Positions 1 through 7,458 of a stretch of DNA of 10,140 bases are shown here, piece after piece (position 1 is the first letter of the stretch; each line of letters opens with the position of its first letter). The position numbers and the translations under genes are program-made. The notes below the pieces were generated by a model, which saw only the letters and a list, made by a program, of their open reading frames with translations, had not been told where the DNA came from and did not search any database. The DNA comes from Gemmatimonadota bacterium (GTDB lineage: Bacteria > Gemmatimonadota > Gemmatimonadetes > Longimicrobiales > Gaopeijiaceae). The stretch is from the NCBI GenBank assembly GCA_003567615.1, contig PWZC01000087.1, forward strand, positions 1-10,140, given 5' to 3'.

Positions 1-3000
1 CGGCACCGGGAGCGGTGGTCGGGCGGCCTTCCTGGCCCCCCTCCGCCATGGCGGAGGCGATGCGGTCCCGGATGGCGGCCATATCGGCGCCCCCCATGGC
101 GCCCCGGCCTCCGGTCCAGCCACCACCTCCCCCGAAGCCCCGGCTCGTTCCACCTCTCACCTGGCCCAGGGCGACCCGGGCCGAGATGGTGAGGCCGAAG
201 GGGGCCCGGAGCGCGTTGGCCCCCCGGCGGCTCTGGCCGAACGCCTCATTCACCTCGTAGTTGAAGCCCCGTCGGTCCACATCGAATCCGGTGACCCGGA
301 GAAGGACGGGCTCGGCCCGCGCGCCGTCGCCCCACCCCCGCATGTTGTCCCGGCCGTTCATCAACTGGTCCATGCCGGTGAGGAGGTTCACCGCATCCAC
401 CGAGATGGTGACGCGGCGATCCAGGCGGGGCAGCTCCGGTCGGAAGCCGATGCGGGCACTGAGCGACTGGGTCCACCCGTTCCGGCAACTGTTCCGTCCC
501 GCCACCTGGCCCATCTGGTCGGTAAGACACACCGCGATGCGGGAAGGGGCGGTGGCCAGGAGCGTCTCCATCCCCAGAGCCACGGCCGGATCGGAGGCCA
601 GGGCCGGGTCGAAGACGAAGGCGCGGTCGTTGCGCAGACCGTCACCGTTCATGTCCCGGTCCACCAGGGGTGTGAATGGGGTACCCGAGGAGAGCCGTCC
701 GGACACCGACACCTCCAGGCTGGGACGTAGGGCCCGGGAAATGTTCAGGTTGACGGTGTGGCGTCGGTCGTTGGTGGAGGGTGCCCAGTCCCGCTGGTTG
801 GGGCCGCCGGCGGTGGGGGCGAACAGGCTTCCCCCTCCTCCGGCGAATCGCCCGGTGCCGCCACCGGCCGACCCTTCGTCCCGGGTCCAACCCAGGGTGT
901 AGGACGCCACCACCCGGGTGTCGGCGCCCAGGGAGCCGAAGGCCTGCGCCGAGAGCTGGTGGGATGACGACCGAAGGTCGGTCGTGACCTCCATGACGTT
1001 CCCGAATTCAGGGTCCAGCCGCGACGCCACCGAGGAGACGGCGCCGGTCCGGGGCGAGATGGCGGAGGGATCCCCGAAGAAGGGCCGCCCCTCGTCGGCC
1101 AGGATGAAGAAGCGTTCCTCATCCAGGTTCAGGTCCTGAGCACCCCAGAGTCCGAAGCCCCGGGACCAGGTGTAGCGGACGTTGATGGGCAGGAGGTCCC
1201 GGACCCGGGTCCGGTACCCCAGGTCGGCCCGCAGCGATGCCGGGAGGCTCGGTGATGTCCCTAGAAGCGTCACGTCCGGTGCCCTGGTCGAGAAGGCCGG
1301 TGGAAGGCCCGTCCCGCCGTCGGCGCAGAGGTCGGGAACTCCCCATGGATCGGTGGAGAGGGCCCGCCAGTCCGGAATGGGTACGGCGTCCCCGATGCAG
1401 ATGAGCTGCTGCTCGGCCGAGGGCAGTCCGGTCTGGCGGAAGGCCTGGTTGAACACCTGCACCGGAGCCCGCCCGGCGAACCCCCCGATCCCGCCGGAAA
1501 GGGTGCGCCCCATCCCGGGGAGGGGTGGTCCATCACCGCTCCGGGAGAGCTGGTAGTTGAAGCCCAGCCGGGGGCTCACCATGGAGGCGCCGGCCCGTGC
1601 GTCGGTGCGCCGCCCGAAGGCCTCCTCCACCGCCGGGTTGTACGGGGGCCGTGCCTCGAGGCCCGAGTAGTCCCAGCGCACGCCCATGGTGAGTTCCAGC
1701 GGCTGGCTCACCCGCCACGTATCCCCGACAAAGAATCCCAGGTCGGTGCGCGTGGTGGTGAACTCGGTTCCGGTGAGGGCCCGCTGGAACCGGTCCGGCA
1801 GGTTCGCCTCGAAATCTTCCAGCGACGCATAGCTATACGATCCGAAGAGGTTGGTGTTGGACTGGCTCACCGTTTCCTGGCGCTGGACGGCGCCCCCTAC
1901 CTTGAACCGATGGATCTGGGATCCCACCGGCTGCAGGAAGGACAGTTCGTTGGAGAGCTGCAGGTCGGTGGAGCGAAGATCCGACGGCATCCCCCGGTTC
2001 CCGCCGAAGGTGAGGGTTCGGGCGTCCCGGGTCCCATCCTCCCATTCCGAGGTGACCCGCACCCGACCCTCCGGCATTTCGGTGAAGGGAAGGGTGGCAT
2101 TGGTGGTGCGACCTGCCGAGGCGGTGAGCCGGTGGGTCCAGGTGGTGCGGAACCGGGAATTGAGGGTCACGGCGGCCAGCAGCGAGTTCCGCTCCGTGTC
2201 TCCGCCCCGCTCGGCCAGATCCAGCGGGCTGATCCGTGTGCTGTCCTGGTCCGCCAGATTCACATTGAACCGGGAGGTGAGGCTGTGGGACGACGTGGAG
2301 CCCTGCTGGATGTTCCAGTCCAGCCGGCCGGAGAGGCGCAGGTCGTCGGAAACCTGACTGTAGGGGCCGGTGAGGCCTACAGGGGCCATGGCACGCTCAC
2401 CGTCCAGGATGTCCAGGAAGCGGAGGATGGAGTCGGGGGCCACCCCCGATCGCTGAGCGGCGAGAGGGTCCGACCCGTCCAGGGCGAAGCGGTGGTTCCG
2501 ATTCCGCCCCGCCTGGAACGACACGTTGTAGAAGAGCTGGTTCTGGACGAGCGCCGAGCCCCACGATCCCCCGAGGTTCTGGCGTGAGAACCCCTGGGTG
2601 ACGGCCGCCGAGTTCATCTTCAGGGCGTCATTGTCAAAGCGCCACGTGAAGGCACCTCCGGGTCGATTGGAGCCCCGGGCCGAGGTCAGGCTCACGAGGC
2701 CCCCGGCGAATCCGCCCCGACTCACGTCGAAGGTGCTGGTGGTGACCTGGGTGCGCCGGATCCCCTCCTCGGGAACCTGAAGACCGCCGTCTCCCAGCGA
2801 GATGCCGTCCAGGGTAACGTCGTTCAGGAGTTCACTCATGCCTCCCACCGAAAACCCCATCTGGCCGCTGATGGAGTCCAGGTCGGTGGCCACGACACCG
2901 GCGGCCAGGAGGGCCAGGGTTGTGGGGTCCAGGTCCGGCAGGGGGAGCCGGTTCAGAAGGTCCTGGGACAGATCGGTGGTCTGCTCACCGCTCAGGGCAA

Positions 3001-3448
3001 GCGCAGGTGGGGTCATGCGCCCCTCCACCTGAAACCCTTCGATCTCGATGGCCTGCGGTTGCAGGGTGAGATTCTGGAGGAGGATCTCCTCTTCACCCTG
3101 CCGAACCAGGGTCACGGCCAGGTCCTGCTGGCCGATGAAGCTGACCCGGACCACGTAGGCGCCTCCCCCATCCGGGAAGAGGAGGGTGTAGCGGCCGTCC
3201 CCGTCCGTGAGCGCCGACCGGCTTGTCTCCAGCTCCAGCGAGAAGACCTCCACCCGTGCCCCGGCCAGTGGGCTGCCGTCGGCGCGGGTGACCTGACCGG
3301 TGATGAGGTCCGCGCTCTGCGCCGCCAGTTGGCTCCCGGGGAGGACCAGGGGAGCCGCCAGCGCTGCAGAGGCCAGAAGGGCGACGGGGACCAGGGGCAG
3401 GGTCAAGCGCCGGAGACACTCAGGCACGGGAAGGGAAAAGCCGAGCAT
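1..3448 (-). CDS. TonB-dependent receptor, Oar-like, with carboxypeptidase-regulatory-like N-terminal domain (C-terminus beyond window)
   Basis: One frame stays open from ATG 3448 to base 1, giving 1149 residues with no stop, so the 3' end is missing. This is an outer-membrane active transporter, energised through TonB/ExbBD. Seen in order: a signal peptide (RRLTLPLV core near residues 13-32, likely cut after LAAQ at about 44); a carboxypeptidase-regulatory-like beta-sandwich at about 47-120 (ITGQVTRADGSPLAGARVEV, TDGDGRYTL); a plug at about 155-260 (VGGMSELLNDVTLDG, GGFAGGLVSLTSARG); then a long beta-barrel rich in alternating aromatic and polar residues. Cysteine pairs 684/708 and 974/988 and an acidic NGDG loop at 930-941 lie in likely loops. 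After the barrel, near 1097, a glycine-rich stretch leads to a short helix. An in-frame ATG at 3487 would add 13 residues; neither start has a strong ribosome site. The ligand is unknown. Family call is strong; the Oar-like subclass is by recognition. Confidence 0.9.
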   Translation of the reverse strand, partial: MLGFSLPVPECLRRLTLPLVPVALLASAALAAPLVLPGSQLAAQSADLITGQVTRADGSPLAGARVEVFSLELETSRSALTDGDGRYTLLFPDGGGAYVVRVSFIGQQDLAVTLVRQGEEEILLQNLTLQPQAIEIEGFQVEGRMTPPALALSGEQTTDLSQDLLNRLPLPDLDPTTLALLAAGVVATDLDSISGQMGFSVGGMSELLNDVTLDGISLGDGGLQVPEEGIRRTQVTTSTFDVSRGGFAGGLVSLTSARGSNRPGGAFTWRFDNDALKMNSAAVTQGFSRQNLGGSWGSALVQNQLFYNVSFQAGRNRNHRFALDGSDPLAAQRSGVAPDSILRFLDILDGERAMAPVGLTGPYSQVSDDLRLSGRLDWNIQQGSTSSHSLTSRFNVNLADQDSTRISPLDLAERGGDTERNSLLAAVTLNSRFRTTWTHRLTASAGRTTNATLPFTEMPEGRVRVTSEWEDGTRDARTLTFGGNRGMPSDLRSTDLQLSNELSFLQPVGSQIHRFKVGGAVQRQETVSQSNTNLFGSYSYASLEDFEANLPDRFQRALTGTEFTTTRTDLGFFVGDTWRVSQPLELTMGVRWDYSGLEARPPYNPAVEEAFGRRTDARAGASMVSPRLGFNYQLSRSGDGPPLPGMGRTLSGGIGGFAGRAPVQVFNQAFRQTGLPSAEQQLICIGDAVPIPDWRALSTDPWGVPDLCADGGTGLPPAFSTRAPDVTLLGTSPSLPASLRADLGYRTRVRDLLPINVRYTWSRGFGLWGAQDLNLDEERFFILADEGRPFFGDPSAISPRTGAVSSVASRLDPEFGNVMEVTTDLRSSSHQLSAQAFGSLGADTRVVASYTLGWTRDEGSAGGGTGRFAGGGGSLFAPTAGGPNQRDWAPSTNDRRHTVNLNISRALRPSLEVSVSGRLSSGTPFTPLVDRDMNGDGLRNDRAFVFDPALASDPAVALGMETLLATAPSRIAVCLTDQMGQVAGRNSCRNGWTQSLSARIGFRPELPRLDRRVTISVDAVNLLTGMDQLMNGRDNMRGWGDGARAEPVLLRVTGFDVDRRGFNYEVNEAFGQSRRGANALRAPFGLTISARVALGQVRGGTSRGFGGGGGWTGGRGAMGGADMAAIRDRIASAMAEGGQEGRPTTAPGA

Positions 3449-3573
3449 AGGGCCGCATCCGCGGTGGGCGTGGATCCAGAGTACCATCCGGCCCCATGAT
3501 CCTCTCGGATCCGGGCGGGATGGCGGGTGTGCTTCCTTTCCCCTAGAGCACCTTCGTGTCCCATCCGTTAACC

Positions 3574-3598
3574 GCGGTCCCACGCCTTCCGGTACCGC
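3574..3598 (-). other. GC-rich stem-loop after the acylase gene (possible weak terminator or mRNA-end structure)
   Basis: Eleven bases after the acylase stop, the transcript can fold as GCGGTACC, a 9-base loop, then GGGACCGC: an 8-bp stem with one mismatch. No run of U follows, so it is not a standard intrinsic terminator. It could cause partial termination or stabilise the upstream mRNA end between the acylase and the receptor gene. In sequence this rich in G+C such a stem may also occur by chance. The rest of the 161-bp gap holds no clear promoter. Confidence 0.25.
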
Positions 3599-3609
3599 TG
3601 CCCGGCCCC

Positions 3610-5952
3610 TCAGCCCGGCGTGTAGCGGCGGACCGCATCTTGCTCGATCTCGTCGTCGGTCCAGAGAGCCGGAGTCATGCGCTGCTCCACGAAGTCGTGG
3701 AGTTGATCCTCGTGGTGGGGGCTCTCCGGTCGGTTGCTCTGGCCATAGGCCAGGACGGTATAGGCCCGGGGCCGCGGCCCGAACTCCACCGCCGAGATCC
3801 ACCCGTCTCCGCCCCGGACACGTCGCCGTCCATCGGCGTCGTCGGTGAACCAGATGACCCGAAAACAGCCCAGGAGTCCGTCGCACCCGCTCACGGGAAG
3901 GTCCAGGCGTCCGTGCCTCGCCCGGTGGACCGCTCCCCAGGTCACGTCCACCGAACCCCACCGGTCCCGGGTCGCTACCGCCGCCTCCCGGAACGCTTCC
4001 ACGGCCCGCTGCAGGTCCGCTAGCCCCTGCGGGGTGGTCATGGGGGCCTCCAGGGTCCAGGGATCACGGAAAAGCCGCTCCGCCGGAGCCGGGAAACCCG
4101 CCGCCTCCGGGGTGGCGGAGGCGCGTCCGGCCCCCGCCAGATACCGCTCCCACCATTCGGTGAAGAGGACGGCGCCCCGGGCGTCCACGGCCACCGTGCG
4201 GTCCCACCCTTCCAGCGCTCCCGTCGCCCGATCCAGGAGGGGAGACCAGTCCTCACCCCGGGCCCGGGCTTCCCGGAGTCCGGCCAGAAGATCGTCCAGC
4301 ACCCGGTCGGCCAGGAGCATCCGTTCACTGGCCCGAAGCGCCACCACCTCTTCCAGCGAGAAGCGCCGGTCGTTGTGAAGAAGCTCGAGGGAGTGCTGGC
4401 TTCGGAGCCGAACCCGCGGCTCCTCCGCCTCCGGAGGGAAGTGGGCGGCGTCCAGGATCCGGTTCAGGTTCGTGTGGTGGAAGGGGTCGTTCTCGTTGCG
4501 CAGGTATCCCCCGGGGGGGTTCAGGAGCTGGGGAAGCTCATCAAAGGGAAGGAACTCCTGCCAGGCGTCGTCCGGTCCCCGTGCGGGGTGGGCCACCGAG
4601 TCGGCGCCGAAGGGGTGCGGGCGCACCGGATGCATGGCATTCCAGACGTAGAAGATGTTTCCGTCGGCGTCGGCATAGGTGAAGTTGGATTGTGTGCGGT
4701 TCTGCGTCCGCATGGCGTCCCTCCACTCGTCGAAAGTGCCGGCCCGCATCATGGCCAGGAACTGCTCACCCAGGCGGGGATTCCCGTCTCCGGCGGTCCG
4801 GACCACCAGGACCTCCTCGTCTCCCCGATGTACCACGGGACCCAGCGGGGTCTCCAGGATCTCCCGGGTTCGGGTCTCCAGGTGGCTTCCCGTCCAGACC
4901 TCCACGGTGTAGCTCGTCACCTCCAGGGGTACGGACCCACCCTCCCAGTGGACATGGCCGGGCCGGGCCGGGTCCAGCCGGAGGCGGTACAGGTCCGAAA
5001 GCTCGGGATTGTTGTTTGTGGTGGACCAACCGAGTCGGGCATTCCAGCCTCCGATGACGCTGAAGGGTCCACCGATTCGGAAGTCCCCGTAGAATTCCAG
5101 GTCGTCCTCGATGCGGAGGTGGGCCTCGTAGTAGCCGGCTGTCCACGACAGGTGGGGGTTCCGCATGAGGATGGCGTGGCCTGAGGTGGTGCGCTCAGGT
5201 GCCAAGGCCCAGGTGTTGGAGCCGGCCTCGGCCCGGAGGCCGGCCCAGACTTCCCGACCCGCCTGGCCCGCCCCGAATCCCTCGACGCCGGTGACCGCGT
5301 GTCCGGGAGACGCCGCCATGTCCTCCGCCTCCAGCCCGCCGGGGCCTGACCCCAGGGCCCCACCCCGAGCCACGTACCTCTCCCCCAGCCCCCACGCCGG
5401 ACCGGGGATGTCACGGGCCAGGATGTGGAAGCCCTGGAAGTCCGGACGCAGCGCCGGGGGAGCATCCTGCGGATTCAGTTCGAGCCAGCGATTCACCGCC
5501 AGGGCAAACCCGGTGTAGATGGCCTGCAGATCGGCCGGGAGGGTGGGGAAGGCCGCCTGGGCCTGGGCCAGCGTCCGTCGGGCGCGGATGTCCGAGGTGA
5601 TGCGTCCGTCGCCGGCGCCCGGCCCCAGGTACCGGGCCGTCTCGCCCCTGGCCGAGAGGAGGAGTTCCACCACCCGTGGCCCGTAGTCCTCCATCTGCAC
5701 CCACCCCAGCGCGAAGCCGGCGGCGCCGGTATCCTGCGCCCGGATGTGGGGGATCCCACGGGTGGTCCGGATGATCTCGGCCCGTTGGGACAGGGCCTCC
5801 CATGGTTCCGTCTGGTACCCCTCACCCGACGGGATCCGGTCCTGGGCCGCAGCGGGTACGGCAGTCTGCACCGCCCCCACCAGGAGAATGGGGATGAGGA
5901 CCAGGAGGAGGGAACGGAGCGTGGGGGGAGGCGCGGTACCGGGCATCATCAT
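3610..5952 (-). CDS. Penicillin acylase family N-terminal nucleophile hydrolase (secreted amide acylase)
   Basis: 780 residues, the normal size for a precursor of this family, which hydrolyses amide bonds of penicillins, N-acyl-homoserine lactones, acyl peptides and similar compounds. A Sec signal peptide (LRSLLLVLIPILLVGAVQT, AAAQ near 37) sends it to the periplasm. The alpha chain follows (GIPHIRAQD, GWVQMEDY), then a spacer with GSGPGG at about 201-206, then the self-cleavage site Gly244-Ser245-Asn246 (Ser codon at 5218-5220). Ser245 becomes beta-chain residue 1 and the nucleophile. His267 is beta23, as in homoserine-lactone and cephalosporin acylases; penicillin G acylase has Gln there. 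Further hallmarks are YADADGNIFY (425-434), LNPPGGYLRNEN (477-488, supplying the oxyanion Asn) and a C-terminal GQSNRPESPHHEDQ. It overlaps the oxidase stop by 4 bases. The natural substrate cannot be assigned. Confidence 0.93.
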   Translation of the reverse strand: MMMPGTAPPPTLRSLLLVLIPILLVGAVQTAVPAAAQDRIPSGEGYQTEPWEALSQRAEIIRTTRGIPHIRAQDTGAAGFALGWVQMEDYGPRVVELLLSARGETARYLGPGAGDGRITSDIRARRTLAQAQAAFPTLPADLQAIYTGFALAVNRWLELNPQDAPPALRPDFQGFHILARDIPGPAWGLGERYVARGGALGSGPGGLEAEDMAASPGHAVTGVEGFGAGQAGREVWAGLRAEAGSNTWALAPERTTSGHAILMRNPHLSWTAGYYEAHLRIEDDLEFYGDFRIGGPFSVIGGWNARLGWSTTNNNPELSDLYRLRLDPARPGHVHWEGGSVPLEVTSYTVEVWTGSHLETRTREILETPLGPVVHRGDEEVLVVRTAGDGNPRLGEQFLAMMRAGTFDEWRDAMRTQNRTQSNFTYADADGNIFYVWNAMHPVRPHPFGADSVAHPARGPDDAWQEFLPFDELPQLLNPPGGYLRNENDPFHHTNLNRILDAAHFPPEAEEPRVRLRSQHSLELLHNDRRFSLEEVVALRASERMLLADRVLDDLLAGLREARARGEDWSPLLDRATGALEGWDRTVAVDARGAVLFTEWWERYLAGAGRASATPEAAGFPAPAERLFRDPWTLEAPMTTPQGLADLQRAVEAFREAAVATRDRWGSVDVTWGAVHRARHGRLDLPVSGCDGLLGCFRVIWFTDDADGRRRVRGGDGWISAVEFGPRPRAYTVLAYGQSNRPESPHHEDQLHDFVEQRMTPALWTDDEIEQDAVRRYTPG

Positions 5953-7445
5953 TCCACCAGGATGTTGGCCATCATCCCCAGATCCTCATGCTCCAGGTTG
6001 TGGCAGTGAAGGAGGTACAGGCCCCGATGGGCCGTGAAGCGGAGAGCCACCCGGACCGTCTCGAACCCCTGCAGGAGGACGGTATCCTTCCGACCCGCCT
6101 CCCACGGGAATACCCGACCGCGGCCGCCGGTCCGGGAGAGGACGCGGAAGTGGGTGGCATGGAGGTGCACGGGATGAGGCAGCCCACTCTCGTTCACGAA
6201 CGACCAGATCTCGGTTTCGCCAAAGGGCACCCGCTCGTCCACCCGCTCCATTTCAAAACGCCGCCCGTTGATGAAGTGATTCATCTGGCGGGAATCGAAG
6301 CGGAAGGTACGCTCCCGCACCGAATCAGCCGGATCCGGAAGCGCCACCGGCGGTAGACTTGTGGGAATCGGCGTGGCGTCGTCAACCACGCGGGCCACCC
6401 GCAGCTCCAGAAGGGCCAGGGGATCGCCCTGCAGATTCTGCCCCCCCATGAATCCCATCCCCCCGCTCAGGGAGAAGGGAAGTGAGCGGAGCATCAGCCG
6501 CTCTCCCGCGTCGTGGCCGCGGAGGTCGATCAGGAGGTCGACCCGTTCCGCCGGGGCCACGTCCACCGAGGGGAGACGCTCCGGCGCCGGGAGGAGCCCA
6601 CCGTCGTTGCCCACGAGGTGGAAGGGGGTCCCATCGGAGAAGCCCAGCCGGAAGATCCGGGCGTTGGACCCGTTGAGGATCCGGAAGCGGTAGACGGCCG
6701 TGTCCACCTCCAGGTAGGGATCCCGGACCCCGTTTCCCATGGCCTGCGTCCCCATGTAGCCGGCCATGAGGGCGGGTCCAAAGGGCTCGAAGAAGGGGAC
6801 CCCAAGCGGGTCCACCCGCCGGTCCTGGAGGATGAGCGGGACTTCCCGGGCACCGGACGGCAGCCCGAGGGAATCCTCCTCGTCATCCTGGACCAGGAGG
6901 AGTCCGGCGATCCCCCGGTAGGTGTGCTCGCCGGTGTGGTGATGGGTGTGGGAGTGGTACCAGTAGGTGCCGGCCCGATCCTCCACCGTGAAGTCGTACT
7001 GGTAGGACCCTCCGGGAGCCACGGCGAAGCGGGGGTGCCCGTCCATGTGGTCGGGCGGGGCCAGGCCGTGCCAGTGGAGGATCAGATCCTGGGGCACGCG
7101 GTTCTCCATCACCGCCCGGAAGCGCTCGCCGCGCCGGATGCGGATCAGGGGCGAGGGCACTTCCCCGTTCAGGGCCCACACCGGCGCCCGGAGCCCCCCA
7201 CCGATGTCCCACTCGGTGGGAGCGGCGACCAGGCGGAGGTCGTCCGCATCCACCGCCTGGGGAAGCCGTAGGGCGAAGCGGCCTCCGGCCCCGCCATTGG
7301 TGTCGTTCCCAGGTGGGGTGACGGGATCGGCTTCGCTTCCGCAGGCAGCCAGAAGTGGAGAGGCACCCAGGGAACCGACCACCGGACCCATGAGACCGGC
7401 CCGCCCGGTCAGTCGGATGAAGTCTCGTCGTGATATCCGCCGCAT
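5949..7445 (-). CDS. Three-domain multicopper oxidase, predicted Tat-exported lipoprotein
   Basis: 498 residues, typical for CueO/CotA-like oxidases, which oxidise phenols, Cu(I) or other electron donors and reduce O2 to water. The N-terminus has a twin-arginine motif (SRRDFIRL, residues 5-12) and a lipobox LLAAC with Cys35, so it is predicted to fold in the cytoplasm, pass through Tat and be lipid-anchored. All copper ligands are visible: HWHG (His124, His126), YHSH (His164, His166), HPVHLH (His424, 427, 429) and HCHNLEHEDLGMM (His480, Cys481, His482, His486, Met491). His424, Cys481, His486 and Met491 form the type 1 site; the other eight form the trinuclear site. Extra histidines (168-170, 174) and methionines (227, 231, 236, 330, 333) could bind copper. 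The start has a good ribosome site, 12 bases after the ATPase stop. The donor substrate is unknown: laccase, cuprous oxidase and FtsP/SufI-like roles are possible, but intact copper sites argue against a non-enzymatic SufI type. Confidence 0.95.
   Translation of the reverse strand: MRRISRRDFIRLTGRAGLMGPVVGSLGASPLLAACGSEADPVTPPGNDTNGGAGGRFALRLPQAVDADDLRLVAAPTEWDIGGGLRAPVWALNGEVPSPLIRIRRGERFRAVMENRVPQDLILHWHGLAPPDHMDGHPRFAVAPGGSYQYDFTVEDRAGTYWYHSHTHHHTGEHTYRGIAGLLLVQDDEEDSLGLPSGAREVPLILQDRRVDPLGVPFFEPFGPALMAGYMGTQAMGNGVRDPYLEVDTAVYRFRILNGSNARIFRLGFSDGTPFHLVGNDGGLLPAPERLPSVDVAPAERVDLLIDLRGHDAGERLMLRSLPFSLSGGMGFMGGQNLQGDPLALLELRVARVVDDATPIPTSLPPVALPDPADSVRERTFRFDSRQMNHFINGRRFEMERVDERVPFGETEIWSFVNESGLPHPVHLHATHFRVLSRTGGRGRVFPWEAGRKDTVLLQGFETVRVALRFTAHRGLYLLHCHNLEHEDLGMMANILVE
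5954..5958 (-). promoter_or_regulatory. Ribosome binding site for the acylase, favouring the third of three ATG codons
   Basis: GGTGG lies inside the last codons of the oxidase gene, 1, 4 and 7 bases before three consecutive ATG codons (5952, 5949, 5946). Spacing favours initiation at the third ATG (5946). The first ATG gives the 4-base ATGA overlap with the oxidase stop codon. The choice changes the signal peptide by only two methionines. Confidence 0.45.
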
Positions 7446-7453
7446 CAGCCTTT

Positions 7454-7458
7454 CTCCC
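7454..7458 (-). promoter_or_regulatory. Ribosome binding site of the multicopper oxidase, touching the ATPase stop codon
   Basis: GGGAG stands 8 bases before ATG 7445 and shares its first G with the TAG stop of the ATPase gene (7458-7460). It fixes the oxidase start and suggests coupling of the oxidase to the ABC transporter message. Confidence 0.65.

Noticed and set aside
1910..2587. Open plus-strand frame of 225 codons
   Set aside because: It is antisense to the receptor barrel; the minus frame shows clear family structure.
3498..3511. GATCC-GAGA-GGATC hairpin with a GNRA-type loop before the receptor start
   Set aside because: The stem is only 5 bp with no U tract or other regulatory context; chance is likely.
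3540..3575. Promoter-like TTAACG followed 17 bases later by CTCTAG on the minus strand
   Set aside because: The -10 match is very poor, so it was not listed as a promoter.
4375..5184. Open plus-strand frame of 269 codons
   Set aside because: It is antisense to the catalytic part of the acylase and has no recognisable domain.
6513..7271. Open plus-strand frame of 252 codons
   Set aside because: It is antisense to the multicopper oxidase, including its copper motifs, and is explained by codon bias.
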